DNA from: Mameliella sp. MMSF_3455
GTDB lineage: Bacteria; Pseudomonadota; Alphaproteobacteria; Rhodobacterales; Rhodobacteraceae
Length of the DNA: 61,539 nucleotides
Direction: 5' to 3'
Assembly (NCBI RefSeq): GCF_030733205.1
Contig: NZ_JASHJL010000031.1
Location: 1 to 61,539, forward strand
This document shows, piece after piece, positions 43,499-52,556 of this stretch. Below the pieces are notes generated by a model. That model saw only the letters and a list, made by a program, of their open reading frames with translations. It was not told the origin of the DNA and did no database searches. The stretch's first letter is position 1. Each line of letters opens with the position of its first letter. The position numbers and the translations under genes are program-made.

Positions 43499-45839
43499 GG
43501 GTGATCCCCTTCTCGCCATGGGTCGCGGCGTGGCGCGCCCGCTGCGCCTCGATCTGCTCTTCGGCCAATGCATCGAGAACGCGCTCCATCGCCGGGCCAT
43601 GCGCAGTGACCTCGCTGCTCTGGAGATAGGTCCTGGCGAGCTCCAGCTGCCGCAGCGAATCCTCAGTGAACTTGTCGAGGACTTCTGCGTTGCCGGCCCG
43701 CAGCGCGTCGATTGCGTCGGGGCTTAGTCGCTCGTCGACCTGCCGGACGATGTCCTGTTGCTCTGACTCGGAGAGCGGGCCCCCGACGTCGTTGTTCCGC
43801 ACAAAGGCCATGACGGTTGGGGCGGTCTCTTCCAGATACCGGCGCTCTGCGTAGTCTTCTCGCGCTTTGTCCTCGATGATGAGGCTGCGCTCGCTGATAT
43901 AGGCACGCGACGCGCCGAGCGAACGAAGGTGATTGATTTCGTCTTGGACGGCCTGCCCGAACTCGTCATCCGGCATCTCCGTGCGATAGCGGGCGAGGGT
44001 GCGGAGCTCTTCGGTGATTGGACCGAGATGATCCGAAGGATCCCGCAAGGCGAGGTCCATGTCGCCAGCATGAAGCGTGCGGTCCTGCTCCGATACCGCA
44101 TATTGCGGCGGCATTCGACTGTCAGTCATCTGTTCCCAAGCCATCGAGGCCAATTCGGCATGTTGCGGAGATCTCTGCGCATAGGCGTCGAACGCGACGC
44201 GGGCCTCTTCAACCTCCACGGCGCCGGCCCGCCTTACAGACGGGTCGTCGGAGAACGGATGATCGAAATCCGTCCGGCGGAACTGCGCCACCAGCGCCCT
44301 GAACGCCTGCCGCTCCGATGGGGCAAAGATGTCGGACCCGTCTTGCGCGAGATCACCCCCTGGTGCCGCCAACCGCTCACCGAGCACTTCCTCAGCGTCA
44401 TCCACCTCGTCGACCTCGGTAGGCGCGCGCAGGACGCGCACGTCAGTCAGAACATCGCCCAACCGAACATGCACGGCTTCCAGCCGGTCGAGCGCTTCTT
44501 CCCGGTCCGCAGATTTCTCCAGATCGAGGTCGCTTGCTTTGGCAATCCGCTGCAGATCCTGTGCCAGCCACTGGCGTTCCAGTGCGGCATTGCCTGCCCC
44601 TTCCCGCAGGCGCGCGGCCACAGCCTCGGCATCGATGCTCGTGCCTTGCAACGCCTCGGCCAGCTTTGATGCCACCTCTCCATCGTCAAGACGCGTGAGG
44701 TGATCTTCACTTAAGTTCGGCCTTGCATAGATGCCGTCCCGGGACGGGGCATCGATCAGGGCGGCGGAGCGATCCCCGAGCGGGTTCAAATGCGCGACCG
44801 AGGCCAGAACGTCGGTCAGCTTGCGCTCGATCACCGGCCTCTCGGCCGCCGGCGCCCTGTCGATCGCCGCCTCGATCTGGCGAATGTTCTGAGAAAACTC
44901 GGTGATCAGCGTGTCGAATGCTGGCTCAACTTGGGACATATAGATGGCTCCGTCAGATTGAATCTGACCGCCACTGGCAAGGATGGTGCTGGCCCTCTCG
45001 AGCGCCTCGGCCACGTCTTCAAAATTCGAGCGTGACGCCTCCGCCGCGAGCCCGCGGTAGATCAACGCGTTATGCCTGACGGTTTCCAGAGCGGCCGCCA
45101 GGTCAGCACCGGTTCTCTGGCGCTCGACTGGGGGACGACCTTCGTCGCGGGCCTTGTAGATTTCGGAGGTCTCGGCGGCGTAGGTCGTGACGCCGCGATC
45201 CAGACGACGCGTCGCCTCAAGCCGGATCCCATGAACCCGGGCCGCCTCGACCATCGCCTCGCGAAAGGCGTCGTAGTTGAAGTGATGATCCTTCCCGAGA
45301 AAGAACATTTCGCCATCCTTGCTGCGGCGGTTCAGAACGATATGCGCATGTGGATGCGCGCGATCTTGGTGTATTGCAGCAACATAGTCGAATTGCGACC
45401 CCTCACCTTGAAAGAACCTCTCGCAGACCGCCTGGGTGATATCGCGCACCTCCTCACCCCTGGTGCCAACCGGGAATGCCATCAGCAGATGCGACGTATG
45501 GCCAAGCTTGGGGCTGTAGCGCTCGCTCCACTGGTTCTCGAACCGCCGCGCCACTCGGTTGATCTCGGCTTCCGAGAGCTGCTTCTTCCCGTCATGGGTG
45601 CCGCGACTGTCGAGGATATGGGTCGACTTTGTCGTGAGATAGGTGAGCTGCGCCCGTAGCTGCGCCCCGGTGTGGCAGCCCCCTTTCGAGATAGCCTTGA
45701 AGATCGCTGGCGAATAGCCGCGCGCAGCCCGAACCATCTGCGCGCCCTTGGAATGCCCCTGCCAGGATCCCGAAACTCGGCTCCAGCCGCGGTCAAAGAG
45801 CGCCGGGTCGATGCCACGGACCCGGTCACTCCGCGCCAT
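43491..45839 (-). CDS. conjugative relaxase (VirD2/MobA-type)
   Basis: A 782-residue relaxase that nicks oriT and pilots the strand. ATG 45839 (MARSDRVRGIDPALFDRG) is chosen because GAGAGGG lies 8 nt before it. The N-terminal third carries the nuclease fold: AQLTYLTTKSTH with a candidate catalytic Tyr, HTSHLLMAFPVG, and the metal-binding HQDRAHPHAHIVLNRR. The remainder is helical, acidic and without a recognised helicase or primase motif. It overlaps mobC by 14 nt and virD4 by 8 nt. Confidence 0.9.
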   Translation of the reverse strand: MARSDRVRGIDPALFDRGWSRVSGSWQGHSKGAQMVRAARGYSPAIFKAISKGGCHTGAQLRAQLTYLTTKSTHILDSRGTHDGKKQLSEAEINRVARRFENQWSERYSPKLGHTSHLLMAFPVGTRGEEVRDITQAVCERFFQGEGSQFDYVAAIHQDRAHPHAHIVLNRRSKDGEMFFLGKDHHFNYDAFREAMVEAARVHGIRLEATRRLDRGVTTYAAETSEIYKARDEGRPPVERQRTGADLAAALETVRHNALIYRGLAAEASRSNFEDVAEALERASTILASGGQIQSDGAIYMSQVEPAFDTLITEFSQNIRQIEAAIDRAPAAERPVIERKLTDVLASVAHLNPLGDRSAALIDAPSRDGIYARPNLSEDHLTRLDDGEVASKLAEALQGTSIDAEAVAARLREGAGNAALERQWLAQDLQRIAKASDLDLEKSADREEALDRLEAVHVRLGDVLTDVRVLRAPTEVDEVDDAEEVLGERLAAPGGDLAQDGSDIFAPSERQAFRALVAQFRRTDFDHPFSDDPSVRRAGAVEVEEARVAFDAYAQRSPQHAELASMAWEQMTDSRMPPQYAVSEQDRTLHAGDMDLALRDPSDHLGPITEELRTLARYRTEMPDDEFGQAVQDEINHLRSLGASRAYISERSLIIEDKAREDYAERRYLEETAPTVMAFVRNNDVGGPLSESEQQDIVRQVDERLSPDAIDALRAGNAEVLDKFTEDSLRQLELARTYLQSSEVTAHGPAMERVLDALAEEQIEAQRARHAATHGEKGITHG

Positions 45840-46413
45840 TCTCATCCCTCTCGGCGAGGCCCGCCAGGGCAGAGCTGATCTCAAGGTCCAGCACGCTGCG
45901 CCGCGCACGCGACATCTCCTGGACCTGGTCGGCCAGATCGAAGACCAGACCTGCAAGGGCGCGGACGTCACGGTGACTTGAGGCCGGGTAGGACAGTCTC
46001 TCGCCCCGCACCTTGGCCTCGTTCAGACGCCGCGCGATCTGGTTCACGTTGTTGCCGACCCGGTTGAGCGCGGCGCCGAGGCTGCGCAACTCGTCGCACA
46101 TCTCGTCGTCGGGCACGAAGACACCTTCGGCCGCCAGCATCAGGCGGCGCATGGCATCCGAGCGGTGCGCGATCCCGCGCCGCAACAGCGCCGCGTCGAA
46201 CCGGCGCAGGTCGGCCTCTGACACCCGCATCGTCAGAACGCGAGACCGGCTTCCGTTGGCCGACTTCACCGAACGGCCGTGGCTGAGGACGTTGTAAATC
46301 GTCTTCGGGCTCACCCCAAAGCGCACAGCGAGATCGCTCACAGGAACGCCCTTCGCCCGCTCTCGGACGATCTTCGAGCGCTCCTCGTCGGTCAGGCGTC
46401 GGGCTTTGGGCAT
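45826..46413 (-). CDS. mobC: MobC-like relaxosome accessory protein
   Basis: A 195-residue DNA-binding protein. A helix-turn-helix of the invertase or Hin type (GVPVSDLAVRFGVSPKTIYN, residues 23-42) is followed by a ribbon-helix-helix-like segment (LTMRVSEADLRRFDAALL) and the MobC motif LGAALNRVGNNVNQIARRLNE. MobC proteins melt oriT for the relaxase. It is the first gene of the leftward set and borders the repeat-rich intergenic region, its likely binding target. Confidence 0.85.
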   Translation of the reverse strand: MPKARRLTDEERSKIVRERAKGVPVSDLAVRFGVSPKTIYNVLSHGRSVKSANGSRSRVLTMRVSEADLRRFDAALLRRGIAHRSDAMRRLMLAAEGVFVPDDEMCDELRSLGAALNRVGNNVNQIARRLNEAKVRGERLSYPASSHRDVRALAGLVFDLADQVQEMSRARRSVLDLEISSALAGLAERDENGAE

Positions 46414-46446
46414 ATGAAGTATACGTTCCTATTTCTTGCCAACTTC

Positions 46447-46532
46447 GTACAAGCCCGCCGGCTCCCAACGCAAGTGGAGTCGGCCATAAGGGCTTGTACT
46501 CAATGTATAAAATCGCACTGCAAGGGCGATTT
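46447..46532. other. candidate oriT / relaxosome-binding region
   Basis: Two perfect inverted repeats lie between mobC and virC1: GTACAAGCCC (46447-46456) with GGGCTTGTAC (46490-46499), spaced by 33 bp, and AAATCGC (46510-46516) with GCGATTT (46526-46532), spaced by 9 bp. Position next to mobC-relaxase genes and dyads of this size are usual for oriT. The nick site cannot be named from the sequence. Confidence 0.6.
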
Positions 46533-46534
46533 GA

Positions 46535-46652
46535 CGTCTTCTGCGGAGTGCATCCCGCGTGCTGCCTTCTGCAGCCCGCGAGATGCGCTTCGCGCCACGT
46601 CTTCCGCGTTCCGCGGCCCGTTTCCCGTCTTCTGCGTGCCGTCTTCTGCGGG
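46535..46652 (+). repeat. degenerate CGTCTTCTGCG repeats with 7-bp-multiple spacing
   Basis: Copies of CGTCTTCTGCG start at 46535, 46626 and 46640, with variants TGCCTTCTGCA at 46563 and CGTCTTCCGCG at 46598. The distances are 28, 35, 28 and 14 bp. The last two form a 14-bp tandem (13 of 14 identical). The whole stretch to 46850 has strong C/T bias on the plus strand and no credible gene. It could be binding sites for the VirC1/VirC2-like proteins or iterons. Confidence 0.6.
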
Positions 46653-46902
46653 ATGCGGTCCGGCGTCTGGCACCCGTCTCATGTCCAGTGCCCCGCATCA
46701 CACGCCGAGCGCGCTACGCACCCTGCTGCACGGACCGCGTCCCGTGTCGGCTGCCGCGTGCGATCGGCGCCCCGGAGAGTGCGTCACGCCGACTGCCCTA
46801 TGTCTCGCGCAGCCCGCGCAATGCTTGACGTCCTCAATTGATCGGGATACCGACGCGACAATCGTTTTGAGACGTTTCACTATTTTTGCTGGAGATGCCC
46901 AG

Positions 46903-47622
46903 ATGCCCAACGGCAACCTCGTGGTGATCGCCGCGATGGCCCGGAAGGGGGGGAGTGGCAAGACCACGCTCTCCCGCGCCCTGATCAGCGCCGCCGTCGC
47001 AGCCGGGCGCCGGGTGATGCTCATCGATACCGACAGCACCGGTGTGCTGTCGTCCTGGCACGCGCGCGCCGAAGGGGCAGGGTACGGCTCCCCACAGCTG
47101 CGCTCATCGGTCGCCGGGAGCGTCGGCGACGTCGACCGGATGATCGAGCAGGTCTACCTGGACGGCTCGGCGGATTTCATCTTCATCGACACCGCCGGGG
47201 TAGGGGCCGAATGGTCCGACGAGATCGCGGTGCTCGCCGATCACATCGTCACCCCGGTCATGCTCTCGACCTCGGATTTCGACGTCGGCGGCCAGACAGT
47301 GGATTGGTTCCGGCAGCTCGCGGCGCGCGTCGACGACGCCTCCGCGCTACCTCGGCACCACGTCGTCCTGAACATGGTCGACCCGAAGACCACCAAGGCG
47401 GATGCCGCGCTGATCGAGAGTGCCATCGGGATGTTCCCGCTCATCGAGACCGTGATGCTGCGCCGGAACGCCTACAAGGAAATGGACGAGAAGGGGCTCT
47501 TGCATGCCATCGCGCTGCAGAAGCAGTCCGACCCGAACCCGCTGATGCGCCCCCATGTCCGCCATATGGTCGAGGCCCTGGAGGAAGCGACCGACATCCT
47601 CAACAATGTCCTGGCGGCCTGA
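46903..47622 (+). CDS. virC1: ParA/MinD-family ATPase, VirC1-like
   Basis: A 239-residue ATPase starting at ATG 46903 behind GGAGA. The deviant Walker A is ARKGGSGKTTLSRAL, then LIDTDSTGVLSSW and IFIDTAGVGAEWSDE. VirC1 proteins recruit relaxosomes to the T4SS at the cell pole; plasmid ParA proteins are the alternative. The gene after it is VirC2-like and the oriT candidate is directly upstream, so VirC1 is the better call. The longer open frame upstream is the repeat region. Confidence 0.82.
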   Translation: MPNGNLVVIAAMARKGGSGKTTLSRALISAAVAAGRRVMLIDTDSTGVLSSWHARAEGAGYGSPQLRSSVAGSVGDVDRMIEQVYLDGSADFIFIDTAGVGAEWSDEIAVLADHIVTPVMLSTSDFDVGGQTVDWFRQLAARVDDASALPRHHVVLNMVDPKTTKADAALIESAIGMFPLIETVMLRRNAYKEMDEKGLLHAIALQKQSDPNPLMRPHVRHMVEALEEATDILNNVLAA

Positions 47623-47626
47623 CGCG

Positions 47627-48277
47627 ATGCGCAAGAAGATCCCCAAAATCACCCGCCCGGACTCCGGCTATGCCGCAGGTCTGAAGGTCTCAGCGCCTGT
47701 CGAACCGCAACGCCAGGAGGTCACGAGGCCCGATGCTGAAGGGGTTGGGACGACGCGGGCAGGCGAGGGGTCAGAGCTGATGACGCCCCAACGGAAACCG
47801 GCACGTCAGGCCGAGACGGTGCCATTGGTCGTTGACCCTTCGCCACGTGTTGCACATCCCCAATCCGCGCGGACCCGGAAGGTGGATGTGCGGGTGACAG
47901 CCCTGGAGCGCCACGCAGCCGACCTCGTCGCCTGTGGCATCAATCCGGCCCATGTCGTCCGTGCCGCGCTGAGACGCGCGACAAAGCACTGGCAAATGAA
48001 GCAGGAGTTTGTGCCGCCTGTGAAGGAACGGACTGCGAAACCGTCTTCGTGGCGGATGCGCACGACCGTAGCCGTGGATGCGGAGGCCTTGACCGCGATC
48101 ATGGCCACCGAGGACCCGCTCGACGTCTGCAGCAAGTGGTCGCTGATCCGCGGCCAGCTGGAGCCGCTGGTCTGGCAGGAGATCGACAGGATTCTTTCGG
48201 AACTGGCTGACGCTGCGGCGCAGAGCGAAGGTTCGCCAATGGGGAACGCGGCAGTCGACACGAGCCCAGGTGGTTAA
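47627..48277 (+). CDS. virC2: VirC2-like ribbon-helix-helix protein
   Basis: A 216-residue protein starting at ATG 47627, four bases after the virC1 stop. A disordered N-terminal half (about residues 1-80) precedes a segment KVDVRVTALERHAADLVACG and NPAHVVRAALRRATKHW, suited to a ribbon-helix-helix fold, then MRTTVAVDAEALTAIM. VirC2 binds the overdrive DNA beside the T-DNA border in Agrobacterium; here the target may be the repeats at 46535. Sequence-level support is moderate. Confidence 0.68.
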   Translation: MRKKIPKITRPDSGYAAGLKVSAPVEPQRQEVTRPDAEGVGTTRAGEGSELMTPQRKPARQAETVPLVVDPSPRVAHPQSARTRKVDVRVTALERHAADLVACGINPAHVVRAALRRATKHWQMKQEFVPPVKERTAKPSSWRMRTTVAVDAEALTAIMATEDPLDVCSKWSLIRGQLEPLVWQEIDRILSELADAAAQSEGSPMGNAAVDTSPGG

Positions 48278-48297
48278 TCATTGAATTCAAAAGATAT

Positions 48298-48317
48298 TTT
48301 TCCGTTTTGCCGGAAAA
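48298..48317. repeat. inverted repeat after virC2
   Basis: TTTTCCG-TTTTGC-CGGAAAA, a perfect 7-bp stem beginning 20 bp after the virC2 stop. No T-tract follows, so a classic rho-independent terminator is doubtful. It might still mark the end of the transcript or be a protein-binding site. Confidence 0.4.
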
Positions 48318-48447
48318 TTCCGCGCATTGCATCTATCAACCGCAAATTGCATGTTGCAGGTGCAGCATAACGCTCCTAAGACGCCGACAAGAATGTGACA
48401 GCGCTACAGATCAATCGCTTTGCATCACGAGTTCAGAGGAGAGTACA

Positions 48448-48609
48448 ATGTCCCAAGCCCCGCGTTTGACCGGCACACCCACCATGCGGATCCTCTCCAA
48501 GACCTCGGGCGCGCTGGTCGGCTACCTCTACGAATGGGATAACGGCGACCTCCAGCCAGCTTGGTTCGACGGCGAGGTGCAGGGCGTGCTGTATGAGCCT
48601 ATGAACTGA
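48448..48609 (+). CDS. small conserved-looking hypothetical protein
   Basis: A 53-residue protein from ATG 48448 behind GAGGAGAG. It reads MRILSKTSGALVGYLYEWDN and ends QGVLYEPMN. The good ribosome-binding site and even codon use argue for a real gene. I know no function. It lies alone between virC2 and the end of the copper island. The 240 bp after it show nothing recognisable. Confidence 0.55.
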   Translation: MSQAPRLTGTPTMRILSKTSGALVGYLYEWDNGDLQPAWFDGEVQGVLYEPMN

Positions 48610-48852
48610 CGCGGTGGATGCCCCCCAACCAGCGGCATCTCGTATGCAATGATGGCTCGATTGGGACCGAACAGAGGGCAATTCAATGACAACAACGATA
48701 GAAGACGAATGAATTCAAACTCTCGATCCGAAGCGAGGCAAGCGAGTGGCGATTGCAAAATGGCCGAATCTTTCGATGAGCACCATTTCCGGTATTCAAA
48801 GGCGACGAACGCAGACCTATTCTATCGGTATCTGGGCAGTATCTGCCTGGCC

Positions 48853-51192
48853 TCACAGGTCAACACGACGCAGCCTCAACGCATTGCCGATGACCGAAAC
48901 GGAAGAAAGGCTCATCGCCGCAGCCGCGATCATCGGCGATAAAAGAAGCCCAAAGAACGGGTACAGTATGCCCGCCGCGATGGGCACGCCCGCCGCGTTG
49001 TAGGCAAAGGCGAAGAAGAGATTTTCCTTGATGTTGCGTAGCGTCGCAGTGGCAAGTTTGCGGGCGCGGACGATGCCGGTTAGATCGCCGCCCAAGAGCG
49101 TGATCCCGGCGCTTTCGACAGCCACGTCGGCGCCGGTGCCCATGGCAATCCCGACATCGGCGGCGGCAAGGGCAGGGGCGTCATTCACCCCGTCGCCCGC
49201 CATCGCGATATAGGCGCCTTGCGCGCGCAACTCCTCGACAAGGGCTTGCTTGTCCTCGGGCAATACGCCCGCGCGGACCTCGTCAATATCGAGCTGTCGC
49301 GCGACGGCTTCGGCGGTGCGCTGGTTGTCGCCCGTCGCCATGATGACCCGGAGGCCAAGCTCGTGCAGGTCGCGGATCGCGTCGGCGGTCGTCTCCTTGA
49401 TCGGGTCGGCTACGGCAACCAGACCGGCCAGCGTTCCGTCAAGGGCGACATACATCGCCGTTTTGCCGTCCGCGCGCAGCGCATCGGCGGCCGCGTCCCC
49501 GGCAGAGGTGTCGATCCCCAGCGTCGCCATCAACGCTGGGTTGCCAAGCGCCACATCGCGGCCTTCGACCCGCCCGGTGACGCCCTTGCCCGTCACCGCA
49601 TCGAACTGGGACGATGCGGGGCGCGGAGCGCCCCTGTCCTGCGCGCCCTTCAAGATCGCTTCGGCCAGAGGGTGTTCGGACCCGCGTTCCAGCGCGGCGG
49701 CATAGGCAAGCACGTCCGCCTCATTCGTGCCCGACAGGCCGACCACGTCGGTCAGGGTGGGCTTGCCCATGGTCAGCGTGCCGGTCTTGTCGACGATGAC
49801 AGTATCGACGCGGGCCATGCGCTCCAGTGCCTCGGCGTCCTTGATCAGCACGCCCGCCTGCGCGCCACGCCCGGCGGCGGTGGTGATCGAGATCGGCGTA
49901 GCCAGCCCCAGCGCACAAGGGCAGGCGATGATCAGCACGGAAACGGCAGCTGTGATGGCAAAGGCCAGCGCCGGGTCAGGCCCGTTCAAAAGCCACGCAA
50001 AGAAGGCCAGCGTCGCGATACCGACCACAGTGGGCACGAAAACCGCCGAAACCCGGTCTGCCAGACCTTGGATCGGCGCGCGCGACCGGCGGGCGCTTGC
50101 GACCATGTCGACGATCTGGGAAAGCACGGTGTCGGCACCGACCTGCTTGGCGCGGATTGCCAGCGTGCCATTCTTGTTGATCGTGCCGCCGGTGACGCGG
50201 TCGCCTGCGGTCTTTTCGATGGGCACAGGTTCGCCGGTGATCATGCTTTCATCAACCGAGGACCGGCCCTCGACCACTTCGGCATCCACCGGAATGCTGT
50301 CGCCAGGACGGACGCGCAGCATGTCGCCCGCGACCACGTTTTCCAGCGGCGCATCGTATTCCTCGCCATCGGGCAGGATGCGGCGGGCGGTCTTTGGCGC
50401 AAGGTCCAGCAGAGCGCGGATCGCATCGCCTGTGCGCTCGCGGGCGCGCAATTCCAGCACCTGTCCGACAAAGATCAGCGCGACGATGACGACCGAGGCC
50501 TCGAAATAGGTGCCGACACCTTCGCCCATCCGGTAGTCATCGGGGAAGACGCCGGGCAGGAAGGTGGCAAAGATCGAATAGACATAGGCCGCCCCGACCC
50601 CAAGCGAGATCAACGTCCACATGTTGGGCGACAGGTTGCGAAACGAGTCCAGCCCGCGCTTGAAGAACGGTTGCGCAGCCCACAGGACGATGGGCGTGGC
50701 CAGCAAGAATTCGATGTAGGTCGCGACGCGGTGGCCGAGCCAGTCGCGGACGGGCAGGCCGACAAGTTCACCCATCGTCAGGATGACAAGGGGCGCCGCA
50801 GCAGCGGCGCTGATCCACATGCGGCGGGTGAAGTCGGTCAGTTCCTCGGAGGGTTCGTCGCCGGGTACCACCGGCTCCAGCGCCATTCCGCAGATTGGGC
50901 AAGCGCCCGGTTCGTCGCGGACGATCTCGGGGTGCATGGGGCAGGTCCATTGCGTGCCGGGTTGCGCCTGGTGCCCGGCCTTGTCGGCATTGCCGGAAGC
51001 GTAGTACCACGGGTCGGCCTTGAAACTGTCCTCGCACGACTCCGAGCAGAAGTGATACATCTCGTCGGCGAAGGTCTGCGTCCGGGTGTCGTCCTTGATC
51101 TCGACGGTCATGCCGCAGACCGGGTCCGTGGCCGTGCGGGCCTCGTCGGGGATCGGGGCGTGATGCGCATGGTGGTGGGCATGGTCGGACAT
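48853..51192 (-). CDS. copA: Cu(I)-exporting P1B-type ATPase
   Basis: A 779-residue copper ATPase. The N-terminus has a His cluster ([10 protein letters not shown]), a YHS domain with DPVCGMTVE and [10 protein letters not shown], and a CPMHPE...CPICGM heavy-metal domain in place of classical CxxC domains. The membrane CPC is in [11 protein letters not shown], phosphorylation is at [11 protein letters not shown], then [10 protein letters not shown] and [11 protein letters not shown]. The Cu-class signatures [11 protein letters not shown] and [11 protein letters not shown] are present. Last gene of the leftward copper set, with its own CueR-like promoter at 51216. Confidence 0.95.
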   Translation of the reverse strand: MSDHAHHHAHHAPIPDEARTATDPVCGMTVEIKDDTRTQTFADEMYHFCSESCEDSFKADPWYYASGNADKAGHQAQPGTQWTCPMHPEIVRDEPGACPICGMALEPVVPGDEPSEELTDFTRRMWISAAAAAPLVILTMGELVGLPVRDWLGHRVATYIEFLLATPIVLWAAQPFFKRGLDSFRNLSPNMWTLISLGVGAAYVYSIFATFLPGVFPDDYRMGEGVGTYFEASVVIVALIFVGQVLELRARERTGDAIRALLDLAPKTARRILPDGEEYDAPLENVVAGDMLRVRPGDSIPVDAEVVEGRSSVDESMITGEPVPIEKTAGDRVTGGTINKNGTLAIRAKQVGADTVLSQIVDMVASARRSRAPIQGLADRVSAVFVPTVVGIATLAFFAWLLNGPDPALAFAITAAVSVLIIACPCALGLATPISITTAAGRGAQAGVLIKDAEALERMARVDTVIVDKTGTLTMGKPTLTDVVGLSGTNEADVLAYAAALERGSEHPLAEAILKGAQDRGAPRPASSQFDAVTGKGVTGRVEGRDVALGNPALMATLGIDTSAGDAAADALRADGKTAMYVALDGTLAGLVAVADPIKETTADAIRDLHELGLRVIMATGDNQRTAEAVARQLDIDEVRAGVLPEDKQALVEELRAQGAYIAMAGDGVNDAPALAAADVGIAMGTGADVAVESAGITLLGGDLTGIVRARKLATATLRNIKENLFFAFAYNAAGVPIAAGILYPFFGLLLSPMIAAAAMSLSSVSVIGNALRLRRVDL

Positions 51193-51215
51193 ATTCGGAT
51201 TCCTTTCCCGGATCA

Positions 51216-51246
51216 GTCATGACTCCTCCAGCAACTGGAAGGTCAA
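51216..51246 (-). promoter_or_regulatory. CueR-like promoter of copA, 19-bp spacer (site F)
   Basis: On the minus strand: TTGACC, 19 bp (TTCCAGTTGCTGGAGGAGT) with the dyad TTCCAG-TTG-CTGGAG, then CATGAC. The TTCCAG half-site is close to CueR/HmrR operators and differs from the CTCTAG sites A to E. It overlaps the last codons of the APC permease gene. No cueR gene is present in the window. Confidence 0.72.
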
Positions 51247-52556
51247 GCGCTGTATTGGTGCTGCGCTTCAGGCGGGTGCCGTCGCAGAAAGACGTGCTCG
51301 AAGCCAAACACAACGGCCATTCCGACAAGCGCGATCAACACGATCCACGGGTCGGCCTGCCATTTCATCTCGGCAAAGGCGGCCAGGACAACGGCGTCCA
51401 GCCCGATGGCGGTCAGCAAGACCCAGCCTCGCGCGCCCACCTGCGTCCGCAGATTGCGGAACACCCCCCAGTGGATCAGCATGTCCATCACCAAATAAAA
51501 GAACGCCCCCAGCGACGCGATGCGCCCGAGGTCGAAGAAGATGGTCAGCAGCGCGGCAATCACAACCGTGTAGACCAGAGTGTGGTCGCGGATGACGCCG
51601 GGCATGCCGAAATGGCTGTGCGGGATCATCCGCATCTCGGTCAGCATGGCCAGCATGCGCGACACGGCAAAGACGCTGGCGATCAGGCCAGAGGCCGTCG
51701 CCACAAGCGCCAGACCAACGGTCAGGTAGAACCCCGTCTGCCCAAGGGCCGGTTCCGCCGCCTCGGCCAGCGCATAGTCCTGCGCAGCAACGATCCGGTC
51801 CAGCGGCAGACTGCTGCCAACGGCAAAAGCGACCAAAAGGTAGACCAGCGTGCAGACGGCGATGGAAACGATGATGGCACGGCCAACGTTGCGGTGCGGG
51901 TCTGTGATCTCGGCTCCGCTGTTGGTGATGGTCGTGAACCCCTTGAAGGCGAGGATCGCCAGCGCCATCGACGCGACAAAGCCGGTGATCCCGGTGTCTT
52001 GCTGTCCCCCGGTCGCCTCGAAGCTGACCCCGCCCGCCCAAAGCGCGGCAATTCCGAACACGGTGATGCCGCCGACCTTCAGCGCTGCCATCAGCACTGA
52101 CAGCCAGCCGACGGACCGGTTGCCCGCGACATTGACCAGCCAGGCAAAGACGATCACTCCCACGCCAATGGCAGGCACCAGCCATGTGTCTCGCGGCATG
52201 TCGAGCCCGCGCAGCAGGTAGGTGGCAAAGGTCCGCGCTACGAGGCTTTCGTTGATGACCATCGACAGCGCCATCAGCAGGGCGGCCCCGGCGGCGACGG
52301 TCGTAGGACCATAGGCCTTTTGCAGGATCATCCCGATCCCTCCCGCAGAGGGGTAGGCGTTCGACATCTTGACATAGGTGTAGGCGCTGAAGGCGGTGAC
52401 GACGGCCCCGGCGATGAAGGCAAAGGGAAAAAACGGCCCCGCCAAAGCTGCGATCTGACCGGTCAGCGCGAGGATCCCGGCGCCGATCATCACGCCGGTG
52501 CCCATGGCGATGGCATCTAGCAGGGTCAGGCTGTTCTTGCGAAAATCCGAACTCAT
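51243..52556 (-). CDS. APC-superfamily amino acid/polyamine permease
   Basis: A 437-residue protein with about twelve membrane segments. ATG 52556 overlaps the stop of the TVP38-like gene by 4 nt. The APC opening is visible: LTLLDAIAMGTGVMIGAGIL, with KMSNAYPSAGG and FKGFTTITNSGAEITDP. The substrate is unknown. It sits between a TVP38-like protein and copA, so a metal-linked role, for example export of a metal-binding amino acid or import of a thiol precursor, is conceivable but unproven. Confidence 0.85.
   Translation of the reverse strand: MSSDFRKNSLTLLDAIAMGTGVMIGAGILALTGQIAALAGPFFPFAFIAGAVVTAFSAYTYVKMSNAYPSAGGIGMILQKAYGPTTVAAGAALLMALSMVINESLVARTFATYLLRGLDMPRDTWLVPAIGVGVIVFAWLVNVAGNRSVGWLSVLMAALKVGGITVFGIAALWAGGVSFEATGGQQDTGITGFVASMALAILAFKGFTTITNSGAEITDPHRNVGRAIIVSIAVCTLVYLLVAFAVGSSLPLDRIVAAQDYALAEAAEPALGQTGFYLTVGLALVATASGLIASVFAVSRMLAMLTEMRMIPHSHFGMPGVIRDHTLVYTVVIAALLTIFFDLGRIASLGAFFYLVMDMLIHWGVFRNLRTQVGARGWVLLTAIGLDAVVLAAFAEMKWQADPWIVLIALVGMAVVFGFEHVFLRRHPPEAQHQYSA

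Noticed and set aside
46535-46652. CRISPR array
   Set aside because: The repeats are 11 bp, degenerate and have spacings of 14-35 bp; no cas genes are present.
46279-46902. Extension of the virC1 frame upstream to 46279
   Set aside because: The extension crosses mobC and the repeat-rich region and is Cys/Arg/Ser-rich without a family; ATG 46903 with GGAGA gives a normal ParA-type start.
48298-48317. Rho-independent terminator after virC2
   Set aside because: The stem is perfect but no T-tract follows; kept only as an inverted repeat.
49219-51222. 667-codon open frame on the plus strand opposite copA
   Set aside because: It mirrors the CopA gene, has shadow-like composition and no recognisable motif.
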